In this document: piece after piece, positions 22,409 through 29,267 of the stretch
How the letters are laid out: every line of letters begins with the position of its first letter
Numbering within the stretch: the stretch's first letter is position 1
NCBI GenBank assembly: GCA_051955535.1
Contig: JBQCGP010000064.1
Coordinates: forward strand, 1 to 51,091
Reading direction: 5' to 3'
Length of the DNA stretch: 51,091 nucleotides
Source: 13-2-20CM-68-14 sp051955535
GTDB taxonomy: Bacteria; Actinomycetota; Thermoleophilia; Gaiellales; Gaiellaceae
Notes under the pieces: model-generated
Databases searched by the model: none
What the model was told of the DNA's origin: nothing
The model's input: only the letters and a program-made list of their open reading frames with translations
Translations under genes and position numbers: made by a program

Positions 22409-23662
22409 ATGGCCGATGTGGCCATGACGGAGACCAGGAAGCTGGACGCGCAGAAGCTCCGCGCCGACTTTCCGATCTTCGAGCAGCTGATTCACGGCAA
22501 GCCGCTCTCGTTCCTCGACTCGGCGGCGAGCTCGCAGAAGCCGAGGCAGGTGCTCGACGCGATCCGAACGTTCTACGAGACGTCGTACGCGAACGTCCAC
22601 CGCGGGGTCTACGAGCTGGCCGAGCGCGCTACCGCAGGCTACGAGGGGGCGCGCGAGACCGTCGCTCGGTTCCTGAATGCGCCCTCCGCCCGCGAGGTCG
22701 TCTTCACCCGCAATGCGACTGAAGGGATCAACCTCGTCGCCTACGCCTGGGGGCTGAACAATCTGGGTCCGGGCGACGTCGTGGTGGTGACGCAGCTCGA
22801 GCACCACTCGAACTTCGTGCCCTGGCAGTACATCGCCCACCGCACCGGCGCGGACTTCCGGATGCTCGCGCTGGACGAGGAGGGCGAGCTGCGGCTCGAC
22901 GAGCTCGACGAGGTTGCCGGGACCGATCAAGTCAAGGTGGTCGCCGCCGGACTGGTCTCGAACTCCCTGGGCACTGTGAACCCGGTCGACAAGCTGGCGG
23001 CCTGGGCGCACGAACGCGGCGCGATCATGGTCTGCGACGCGGCACAGGGTGCGCCTCACCGCGTCGTCGACGTGCAGGCGCTCGGCGCCGACTTCGTCGC
23101 GATCACCGCGCACAAGCTCTGCGGGCCGAGCGGCATCGGCGCCCTCTGGGGCCGCATGGAGCTCCTCGAAGCGATGGAGCCGTTCAATCTCGGCGGGCAC
23201 ATGATCAGCCGCGTCCGGCTCGAGGACACGAGTTGGGGCGAGGTGCCGGCCAAGTTCGAGGCCGGCACGCAGGCCATCGCCGAGGCCGTCGGGTTCGGCG
23301 CCGCGATCGACTACATCAGCGAGATCGGTCTCGACGCGATCGAGCAGCACGAGCACGAGCTGGCCGCCTACGCGCTCGAGCGCCTCGCCGAGCTGCCGTG
23401 GGTCAGGACCTACGGTCCGCCCGCCGACCGGCGTGCCGGGATCGTCTCGTTCAACGTCGAGGACATTCACCCGCACGACGTCGCGCAGATCCTGGACGGG
23501 GAAGGCGTCGCGATCCGTGCGGGTCACCACTGCTGCCAGCCGCTGATGGCCAAGCTGGGCGTGGCCGCCACGAATCGGGCGAGTTTCTACCTCTACACGG
23601 TGCGCGAGGAGATTGACCGGCTCGTCGACGGGTTACACAAGGTCCGTAAAATCCTTAGCTAG
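22409..23662 (+). CDS. sufS: Cysteine desulfurase SufS
   Basis: 417 residues, class-V aminotransferase fold. PLP lysine 236 in ITAHKLCGPSG. PLP-contacting LEHHSNFVPW, ANVHRGVYELAERAT and FEAGTQAI blocks. Catalytic Cys375 in RAGHHCCQPLM, the group-II RxGHHC motif, here followed by a second Cys instead of the usual Ala. It removes sulfur from L-cysteine and passes it to SufU. ATG at 22409; ATG at 22424 is an alternative; neither has a strong Shine-Dalgarno. sufU starts 6 nt later. Confidence 0.96.
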   Translation: MADVAMTETRKLDAQKLRADFPIFEQLIHGKPLSFLDSAASSQKPRQVLDAIRTFYETSYANVHRGVYELAERATAGYEGARETVARFLNAPSAREVVFTRNATEGINLVAYAWGLNNLGPGDVVVVTQLEHHSNFVPWQYIAHRTGADFRMLALDEEGELRLDELDEVAGTDQVKVVAAGLVSNSLGTVNPVDKLAAWAHERGAIMVCDAAQGAPHRVVDVQALGADFVAITAHKLCGPSGIGALWGRMELLEAMEPFNLGGHMISRVRLEDTSWGEVPAKFEAGTQAIAEAVGFGAAIDYISEIGLDAIEQHEHELAAYALERLAELPWVRTYGPPADRRAGIVSFNVEDIHPHDVAQILDGEGVAIRAGHHCCQPLMAKLGVAATNRASFYLYTVREEIDRLVDGLHKVRKILS

Positions 23663-23667
23663 AGCCG

Positions 23668-24096
23668 ATGAGCGACCAGATGTACAGAGAAGTGATCCTG
23701 GATCACTACAAGAACCCCCGCGGGCACGGGACGATCGAGGACGCCGACGCGGAGGCCGAGGGCTTCAACCCCCTCTGCGGCGACGAGGTCTCGATCTACG
23801 TCTCGTTCGCCGAGGACGGCGAGACGATCGACGACGTCAAGTTCTCCGGCCGCGGTTGCGCGATCAGCCAGGCCGCGACCTCGATGCTGGTCGACATGGC
23901 GAAAGGTCGCAAGGCTCAGGAGCTGGCCGACATGCCCAAGGACGACCTCCTCGAAGAGATCGGGATCCCGCTGACGCCGATCCGGCTCAAGTGCGCGCTG
24001 CTGGGGCTCGGCGTCCTGAAGGTCGCGCTGCACCGCGCGAAGGGCACGCCGCTCCCCCAGGAGTGGGCGGGCCTCGACGAGCTCGAGCTGAAGTAG
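23668..24096 (+). CDS. sufU: Sulfur-transfer protein SufU
   Basis: 142 residues, IscU-like fold. Zinc ligands Cys37 (NPLCGDE), Asp39, Cys64 (GRGCAISQAA) and Cys109 (RLKCALLG). The insertion between the second and third ligands that marks SufU rather than IscU is present (KGRKAQELADMPKDD). It accepts persulfide from SufS by zinc ligand exchange. ATG at 23668 closely follows sufS. The downstream Rieske gene begins 3 nt after its stop. Confidence 0.95.
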   Translation: MSDQMYREVILDHYKNPRGHGTIEDADAEAEGFNPLCGDEVSIYVSFAEDGETIDDVKFSGRGCAISQAATSMLVDMAKGRKAQELADMPKDDLLEEIGIPLTPIRLKCALLGLGVLKVALHRAKGTPLPQEWAGLDELELK

Positions 24097-24098
24097 CG

Positions 24099-24413
24099 TT
24101 GGCGTGGCTCGACGTCGGCCCGGCCGAGGAGCTTCCGCCCGGGTCGGTCAAGATCGTGGTCGCAGGGTCGATCTCCGTCGGCGTCTACAACCTGGACGGT
24201 GAGTTCTTCGCGATCGAGGATCGCTGCTCCCACGACGACGGGCCGCTCTGCGAGGGCGACTTCGACCCCGAGGAGGGCTTCGCGATCTGCCCGCGCCATG
24301 GAGCGCACATCGACATCCGCAGCGGGCGCCCGCTGACGTTGCCGGCGGTGTTCCCCGTCGAGACGTTCCCGGTCCGTGTCGACGACGGGATCCTCCAGGT
24401 CGACATCAGCTGA
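24099..24413 (+). CDS. Rieske [2Fe-2S] ferredoxin
   Basis: 104 residues, one Rieske domain: C43-x-H45 in CSHDDGPLCEG and C64-x2-H67 in CPRHGAH, the full ligand set. Most similar in layout to ferredoxin components of non-haem dioxygenases (NirD/BphF type), which commonly sit at the end of actinobacterial suf operons. It presumably transfers electrons in the cytoplasm; the partner is unknown. The only in-frame start is TTG at 24099, 3 nt after the sufU stop. The TGA overlaps the next ATG (TGATG). Confidence 0.92.
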   Translation: MAWLDVGPAEELPPGSVKIVVAGSISVGVYNLDGEFFAIEDRCSHDDGPLCEGDFDPEEGFAICPRHGAHIDIRSGRPLTLPAVFPVETFPVRVDDGILQVDIS

Positions 24414-24973
24414 TGCTCGACGACCGCGTCCGCACCGTGCGCGAGCGGCTCGAGGCCGAAGAGCAGCGGCCGCCGGGGGTAGCGGTCGCTCCGGCAACGG
24501 GGCGCTTTCTCTTCTCGGTCGTCGCTCCGCAGGCCGACTGCGAGGTACTCGAGATCGGTGCCGGCCACGGCTATTCGACGATCTGGCTCGCCGCCGGCGT
24601 GCGCAACCTCGGCGGTCGAGTCTTGTCTCTCGAGCGCGACCACGAGTGCATCGCCGCGTGGCACCGGAACATCGCGGAGGCGGGGCTCGAGGAGACGGCG
24701 GAGCTCGTCGAGGGCGATGCCCGCGAGACCCTGCCGATGATCGACGACGTCTTCGACGTAGTCTTCCTCGACGCCGCCAACAAGATGTACGAGGAGCTGT
24801 TCCAGCTCGCGCGCGAGAAGCTCGAGCCGGGTGCGCTCGTGATCGCAGACGACGTCGTCCTGCACGCGGACACGCTGCGGTCGTACGTCGAGGAGCGCCA
24901 GGCCGATGAGACGTTGCTGACCACGACGGTCATGCTCGATCGCGGCCTCGAGCTCTCCGTCGTACTCCGGTAA
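24413..24973 (+). CDS. Class I SAM-dependent O-methyltransferase
   Basis: 186 residues. SAM-binding motif LEIGAGHGYST near 46-56, an acidic residue after the second strand (SLERDHE), motif EGDARETLP and FDVVFLDAANKMYEE, all as in the COMT-like family of small O-methyltransferases. C-terminal IADDVVLHADTLRSYVEE carries the usual metal-site acidic residues. The acceptor substrate cannot be predicted. Translationally coupled to the Rieske gene. A strong terminator follows at 25011-25041. Confidence 0.88.
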   Translation: MLDDRVRTVRERLEAEEQRPPGVAVAPATGRFLFSVVAPQADCEVLEIGAGHGYSTIWLAAGVRNLGGRVLSLERDHECIAAWHRNIAEAGLEETAELVEGDARETLPMIDDVFDVVFLDAANKMYEELFQLAREKLEPGALVIADDVVLHADTLRSYVEERQADETLLTTTVMLDRGLELSVVLR

Positions 24974-25010
24974 CCCTGCTACTCCGAGGCGTCGCTTGCG
25001 ATGCCGCCTA

Positions 25011-25041
25011 AACGGCCGACCGGCTTTGCCGGGCGGCCGTT
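25011..25041 (+). terminator. Terminator of sufS operon
   Basis: Near-perfect 13-bp stem: AACGGCCG (25011-25018) / CGGCCGTT (25034-25041), then an A.G mismatch and CCGGC / GCCGG around a TTT loop. It lies 38 nt after the methyltransferase stop. Confidence 0.75.
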
Positions 25042-25104
25042 AACCCGGCCATTGGGGAGAGGCGGGTAGCGACCTAGACACCTGCTACTTTTCGCATACC
25101 GCGG

Positions 25105-25253
25105 AAAGGAGGTGGTCCGAGAGTGAAATCTTCAAGTACGGGCAGTGGAGGTACCAGCGGGTAGAGGCGTGTCCCCGGGACCTACGGGGAATCGCCTAGC
25201 CAGCGTAGGGGGCTCGCGTTACGCGCCGCCGTTTCGGCCGGAAACGCCTCTAC
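25105..25253 (+). ncRNA. Candidate structured RNA/leader with possible pseudoknot
   Basis: No long gene is present here. In order: an extended Shine-Dalgarno AAAGGAGGTGGTCC (25105-25118), complementary to the end of 16S rRNA apart from one G.U; a 13-codon leader frame (25123-25164); and a hairpin TCCCCG / CGGGGA (25172-25190). Two long-range pairings are interleaved: GTAGAGGCGT (25161-25170) with ACGCCTCTAC (25244-25253), 10 bp perfect, and CCAGCGT (25200-25206) with ACGCTGG (25261-25267), 7 bp. Because the second crosses the first they would form a pseudoknot. A terminator follows at 25276-25305. The first stem overlaps the leader stop codon, so translation could affect folding. Not recognised as any known RNA family. 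Confidence 0.45.
25123..25164 (+). CDS. Possible 13-residue leader peptide
   Basis: GTG start 8-10 nt after the very strong Shine-Dalgarno at 25105. It encodes VKSSSTGSGGTSG and ends TAG (25162-25164), inside the 5' arm of the 25161-25170 stem. A +2 frame over the same bases stays open to 25199 and reads GQWRYQRVEACPRD in its middle, but it has no ordinary start codon. Short Ser/Gly/Thr content has no recognised meaning; the attenuator role is inference. Confidence 0.35.
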   Translation: MKSSSTGSGGTSG

Positions 25254-25275
25254 TAGTTCAACGCTGGTAACCGGA

Positions 25276-25305
25276 TTGGGGCCATCGCGGAGGCGGTGGC
25301 CCCAA
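25276..25305 (+). terminator. Strong hairpin terminator
   Basis: 9-bp arms TTGGGGCCA (25276-25284) / TGGCCCCAA (25297-25305), extended inside by CGC/GCG. Followed by CTCTTAAAC. Ends the candidate RNA at 25105. Confidence 0.7.
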
Positions 25306-25316
25306 CTCTTAAACAC

Positions 25317-25398
25317 GGGGGAAAGCCGCTTTCCCCCATGAACCCCCTCGTTTTGTTGACGCGCTTCCCGCGCAGTTAAGGCTCCGGCGGGCGGAGCC
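25317..25398. terminator. Two hairpins at end of MMPL gene
   Basis: GGGGGAAAG / CTTTCCCCC with a CCG loop (25317-25337, perfect 9 bp) and GGCTCCG / CGGAGCC (25380-25398, 7 bp). They lie beyond the stop of the minus-strand exporter gene (25434). The first resembles the hairpin at 36502-36526. Confidence 0.55.
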
Positions 25399-25433
25399 CG
25401 CCTCCGCCGAAAACGCGCGGTTGCAGCGAAGCG

Positions 25434-27623
25434 CTAAGCGGGCTCGAGCGGCGCGGGCTCGGTCGGCGCCCGCTCGATTTGAATCCGCGGTAGCCAGCTC
25501 AGCCAGCTCGGTAGGTACCAGTTCCAGCGGCCCAGGAGTTTCATCGCGGACGGCAGGATCACCGAGCGGATGATCGTCGCGTCGATCAGGAGGGCGACCG
25601 CGACGCCGAAGCCCATCTGCTGGAACATGACCAGGTCGCCCTTGGCGAAGCCGGCGAAGACGGCGACGATGATCAGCGCCGCTCCGGTGATGATCCTCGC
25701 GGTCGAGCCGACGCCCCAGGTGACGGCCGCGGTCGTGTCAGGCACCTGGTCGTAGCGCTCCTTGATTCGGCTTAACAGGAAGACCTGGTAGTCCATCGAG
25801 AGGCCGAACAGGACCGAGAAGAGGAAGAGCGGCACCCAGGCCTCGATTACGGACACGTGCTGGAAACCGAAGAGACTGTTGCCGTGGCCCTTCAGGAAGA
25901 CGAGCACGAGCAGCCCGTAGGCCGCGCCGACCGAGAGCAGGTTGAGCGCGATCGAGGTCAACGCAATGACAATCGAACGGAAGGCGATCGTGAGCAGAAC
26001 AAGCGTCAACCCAAGGACGAAGGCAAAAACGAATGGCGTCGGGTTGCTCACCGAGTCGAAGTAGTCGATGTTTTCGGCCGTCCGGCCGCCGACGAGGACG
26101 CGGGCGTCCGTCGCCTTGAAGAAATCGGGAATCGTCGTCGATCGCAGCTCCCGGACGGCCGCCACGGCGCGCGTGCTTGTGTCGTCGCCGCGAATCGGCA
26201 CGGTCAGGGCGGCGACCGTCCCGTTCGGCGCGTACCGGATTTGACCCCGCCCGAACAGTGGCTCCACAGCAAGCCGGTTTCGCAGCAGAACCAGCGCCCT
26301 TCGGACGTGCGGCTCCGACGCGTGGTCGGCCACGACGATCTGGACGGGGTCGGTGGTGGCGCCCGGGAAGCTTTGCTGGAGGAGTAGGTAGCCGCGCTTC
26401 GAGACGAACCGGTCCGGCAATGTGCTGATGCCATTCGCGCCGATCTTCAGCGAGAGGACCGGGATGGCGAGCGCCAGCAGTAGCCCGCACGACACCACGA
26501 GGCATATGACCGGATGTCGCAGCACCCGGCGGATGATCGCGCTCCAGAAGCGTCCCTCGGGATTGGCGTGCTCGGTCGCTGAGCGCCCGACGAACGGAAG
26601 CCGTAGCGCATTGACACGATCGCCGAGCAGCCCGAGGACGGCCGGAAGCAGCGTCAGCGCGCCGAGGACCGAGGTCACGCCAACGAGAATCGCCCCAGTG
26701 GCGAGGCTGCGCATGACGGTGTTCGGAACGATCAGCATTCCGAGCATCGCGATCACGAAAGCGCTGCCGCTGAAGAGCACCGCGCGGCTGGCCGTCGCGC
26801 CGGCCATCGTGATTGCGTCGGGTGGAGCACGGTCGTAGCCACGCTCCTCGCGGTAGCGCGAGACGATGAAAAGCGAGTAGTCGATCCCGAGGGCGAGCCC
26901 CATCCCGGTGAGCATGTTGATCACGAAGATGGAGAGCTCCCAGGCCTGCGCGACGATCGCGACCAGGCCAAGCCCGGCGATGATCGCAACGATCGCAAGC
27001 AGGATCGGCACAAACCCTGCGACCACCGAGCCGAAGACGAGCACGAGGATGATCAGCGCCGCCGGGAGGCCGAACTCGAGCTCGCCGCTCTTCAGGTCGT
27101 GCTGGGAGAGATCCGTGAAGTCCTGGTCGCGCACGTCGTTGCCGGTGACTCCGACCTGGAAGCCGGCGCGGCCGTCCGCCCGCTCGACGACCTTGTTGAC
27201 GTCCTTGATGTCGCTCGTGTTGAAGACGTTGAAGGTGATGAGGGTCGCGTGGCGGTCGGGCGAGACGAGCGACGCATCACCGGTCGTGTAGAAGAGCCGC
27301 GCGTCGTGCACCTTGCCGGTGGCCTTTCCTTGCTCCGCGAGGTTCTTGACGAAGGCTTGGAACTGCGGGTCGGTGACCGTGTAACGGGCCGAGTGGACGA
27401 TTACGACGTTGTTGTAGTCCCGCGCTGGGTCGAACGGGAACGAACGTGCCTCGAGGCGCTCTGCCTGTCGGAACTCCGGGTTGCCCGCTGCGCTTCCGTT
27501 CGAGGTCAGGTTGCCGGGCAGGAGCAGCGCGATGCAGGCGAACGCGAGTACGAGCGCTCCGACCCAAGCGCCGATCGTGCGCCACGGGTGCCGGCTGCAC
27601 GCTCCGGCGAGCCGTTCGGTCAT
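25434..27623 (-). CDS. MMPL-family RND exporter
   Basis: 729 residues, two-fold repeated architecture. TM1 at about 15-36, a periplasmic-type domain (about 40-185), TM2-6 with GLALGIDYSLFIVSRYREE (Asp248-Tyr249), a second outer domain (about 410-540), and TM8-12 with FGLSMDYQVFLLSRIKERYD. The two Asp-Tyr pairs correspond to the proton-relay residues of mycobacterial MmpL3. These proteins export lipids or hydrophobic compounds using proton motive force; the cargo is unknown here. Pro-rich end ERAPTEPAPLEPA. It lies 102 bp downstream of the NAD(P)-binding gene, behind a terminator, so it is probably a separate transcript. Confidence 0.93.
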   Translation of the reverse strand: MTERLAGACSRHPWRTIGAWVGALVLAFACIALLLPGNLTSNGSAAGNPEFRQAERLEARSFPFDPARDYNNVVIVHSARYTVTDPQFQAFVKNLAEQGKATGKVHDARLFYTTGDASLVSPDRHATLITFNVFNTSDIKDVNKVVERADGRAGFQVGVTGNDVRDQDFTDLSQHDLKSGELEFGLPAALIILVLVFGSVVAGFVPILLAIVAIIAGLGLVAIVAQAWELSIFVINMLTGMGLALGIDYSLFIVSRYREERGYDRAPPDAITMAGATASRAVLFSGSAFVIAMLGMLIVPNTVMRSLATGAILVGVTSVLGALTLLPAVLGLLGDRVNALRLPFVGRSATEHANPEGRFWSAIIRRVLRHPVICLVVSCGLLLALAIPVLSLKIGANGISTLPDRFVSKRGYLLLQQSFPGATTDPVQIVVADHASEPHVRRALVLLRNRLAVEPLFGRGQIRYAPNGTVAALTVPIRGDDTSTRAVAAVRELRSTTIPDFFKATDARVLVGGRTAENIDYFDSVSNPTPFVFAFVLGLTLVLLTIAFRSIVIALTSIALNLLSVGAAYGLLVLVFLKGHGNSLFGFQHVSVIEAWVPLFLFSVLFGLSMDYQVFLLSRIKERYDQVPDTTAAVTWGVGSTARIITGAALIIVAVFAGFAKGDLVMFQQMGFGVAVALLIDATIIRSVILPSAMKLLGRWNWYLPSWLSWLPRIQIERAPTEPAPLEPA

Positions 27624-27695
27624 GCTGCGAGTGTCTCGCTCTAGGCCGCTCGGCGCAACTGCTCGTCCGAGGCACCCCTTGCGGTGCCGTTTGGA

Positions 27696-27722
27696 GGGCG
27701 CTCGGGCTTTGCCCGTGCGCCC
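27696..27722 (-). terminator. Hairpin after NAD(P)-binding gene
   Basis: GGGCGC (27696-27701) and CGGGC (27703-27707) pair with GCCCG and GCGCCC (27711-27722) around TTT, with a T.T mismatch. A second small hairpin GGCACC/GGTGCC is at 27671-27688. Downstream of the minus-strand gene ending at 27726. Confidence 0.65.
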
Positions 27723-27725
27723 GGG

Positions 27726-28610
27726 CTAAGCCGCTCGACGAAGTTGTTCGTCGAGCGGGACCAACGGGATCTGGAAGACCTGGACCGCGTCGTCGTTCGA
27801 GACGACGTTGTCGCCGTGCTCGAGCATCGTCAGCAGGTCGCGCGTGAGCGGGATGTTCCCGGGCAGACGCTCGGTCAAGAGTGCGTTCGCCCGCATCAGC
27901 CGGATCGGGACGTGCATGGTGGGACGCCGCTTGATCCCGAGTGCGGCGCGCAAGCGTCGCCAGAGCTCGTTCCAGGAGACGGCGTCCGGTCCGCCGAGCT
28001 CGAAGGTGCGGTTTGTCGCGGCCGGCGTGTCGACCGCCGCGGCGAAGTAGGCGCCGACGTCGCCGTCCCAGATCGGCTGGATTCGTTGGTCTCCGGAGCC
28101 GACGATCGGCGTCACGGGCGTCAGCTTGGCCAGCTTTCGGAAGGTCGGAAGAAGGCCGCCCTCCGTGCCGAAGACGAAGCTGGGGCGGAAGATGACGTGG
28201 TTGAGCCCCGAGCCCTTGACCGTCTGCTCCATCGCCCACTTGGCGTGGTAGTAGGGGACGAGGTCCTTGGTGTCAGGGCCTGTGCCGAGCGCGCTCATCA
28301 GCACGAAGCGGCTGACACCTGCCTGCTCGGCGGCCTCCACGAGGTCGCGCGTTCCCTGCTCCATGACCCGCTCGAACTCCTCGTCGCGGCCCTGGCGGAT
28401 CGCGACGAGGTGGACGACTGCGTCGACGCCCTCGACCGCGGTTGCAATGCTGACCGCGTTCGTCATCTCGCCGACGACCGGCTGTCCTGGCAGCTCGCGG
28501 GAACGGGTCGCGTCGCGGACGAGCAGCTTCAGGTCGTGGCCCGCCGCCGCGAGCGCGCGAACGACATGGGGCCCGACGAACCCGGTGCCGCCCGTGACGA
28601 GGACTTTCAT
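27726..28610 (-). CDS. NAD(P)-binding protein, NmrA/NDUFA9-like
   Basis: 294 residues, atypical SDR. N-terminal dinucleotide fold KVLVTGGTGFVGPHVVRALAA with the TGGTGFxG motif and an Arg after the second strand (LLVRDATR) favouring NADP. GVDAVVHLVAI, VSRFVLMSALG and YYHAKWAMEQTVKGSGL (atypical catalytic region, Tyr and Lys present as YHAK) follow, with FRPSFVFG. Related proteins act as nucleoside-diphosphate-sugar epimerase-like enzymes or complex I accessory subunits; substrate unknown. ATG overlaps the dcd stop (ATGA), so it is co-translated with dcd. Confidence 0.87.
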   Translation of the reverse strand: MKVLVTGGTGFVGPHVVRALAAAGHDLKLLVRDATRSRELPGQPVVGEMTNAVSIATAVEGVDAVVHLVAIRQGRDEEFERVMEQGTRDLVEAAEQAGVSRFVLMSALGTGPDTKDLVPYYHAKWAMEQTVKGSGLNHVIFRPSFVFGTEGGLLPTFRKLAKLTPVTPIVGSGDQRIQPIWDGDVGAYFAAAVDTPAATNRTFELGGPDAVSWNELWRRLRAALGIKRRPTMHVPIRLMRANALLTERLPGNIPLTRDLLTMLEHGDNVVSNDDAVQVFQIPLVPLDEQLRRAA

Positions 28611-29185
28611 TTCGTCGGCTCGCGCTCGAAGTTTTGCCAGTAGCGGCTGGGCGTCGGGCCCATCTGGCCCTGGTACTTCGAGCCCAGCTCGCCGCTGCCA
28701 TACGGCCTCTCGGCGGGCTCCGAGAGCTGCACGAACGAGATCTGGCCGATCTTCATCCCGTGGTAGATCGTGATCGGGAGGTTGGCGACGTTCGAGAGCT
28801 CGAGCGTCACGTGGCCGTCCCAGCCGGGGTCGATGAAGCCGGCTGTCGAGTGGATCAGCAGGCCGAGGCGGCCCAGGCTCGACTTCCCTTCCAGGCGGGC
28901 GACGAGATCGTCCGGCAGTACGATCCGCTCGAGCGTCGAGCCGAGCACGAACTCGCCCGGGTGCAGAATGAACGGCCGCTCGTCGTCGATCTCGACGAGC
29001 TCCGTCAAGTCTTCCTGCGGCTCCCTGACGTCGATGAAGGGATAACGCGCGTTGTGGAAGACGCGGAAGAACCGATCGACGCGAACGTCGACACTCGACG
29101 GCTGGAGGAGCGACTCGTCGTACGGGTCGATGAGGATCCGGCCTTCGTCGAGCAGCCGCGCGATCGTCCGGTCGGAGAGAACCAC
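28607..29185 (-). CDS. dcd: dCTP deaminase, probably bifunctional (dUMP-forming)
   Basis: 192 residues from the GTG at 29185 (VVLSDRTIARLLDEGRI), chosen because the family starts with xVLSDRTI; a GTG at 29224 is possible. Hallmarks: SSVDVRVD, GKSSLGRLGLLIHSTAGFID, then PGWDGHVTLELSNVANLPI with catalytic Glu in LELSN, and YHGMKIGQISFVQL. The HSTAGFIDPG...LELSNVANLPI form matches the mycobacterial/archaeal DCD-DUT enzymes that convert dCTP directly to dUMP, rather than the E. coli type. Supplies precursor for dTMP synthesis. First gene of the dcd-NAD(P)-binding pair. Confidence 0.93.
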   Translation of the reverse strand: MVLSDRTIARLLDEGRILIDPYDESLLQPSSVDVRVDRFFRVFHNARYPFIDVREPQEDLTELVEIDDERPFILHPGEFVLGSTLERIVLPDDLVARLEGKSSLGRLGLLIHSTAGFIDPGWDGHVTLELSNVANLPITIYHGMKIGQISFVQLSEPAERPYGSGELGSKYQGQMGPTPSRYWQNFEREPTK

Positions 29186-29207
29186 GGGCGCGATTCTATG
29201 GGGCGTA

Positions 29208-29231
29208 AACCCGGTGTTCGACACCGGGGTT
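29208..29231 (-). terminator. Hairpin between MMPL and dcd
   Basis: AACCCGGTGT (29208-29217) pairs with ACACCGGGGTT (29221-29231) with one bulged G and loop TCG. It lies after the stop of the exporter gene at 29268 and just before the dcd start. Confidence 0.55.
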
Positions 29232-29267
29232 CGTCAAGGGTCCAGCTGCGCTGGAAGTGCGCCGAGA

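Noticed and set aside
25105..25118. AAAGGAGGTGGTCC read on the other strand as a 16S rRNA 3' end
   Set aside because: Similarity stops after the anti-Shine-Dalgarno complement; no other rRNA sequence flanks it.
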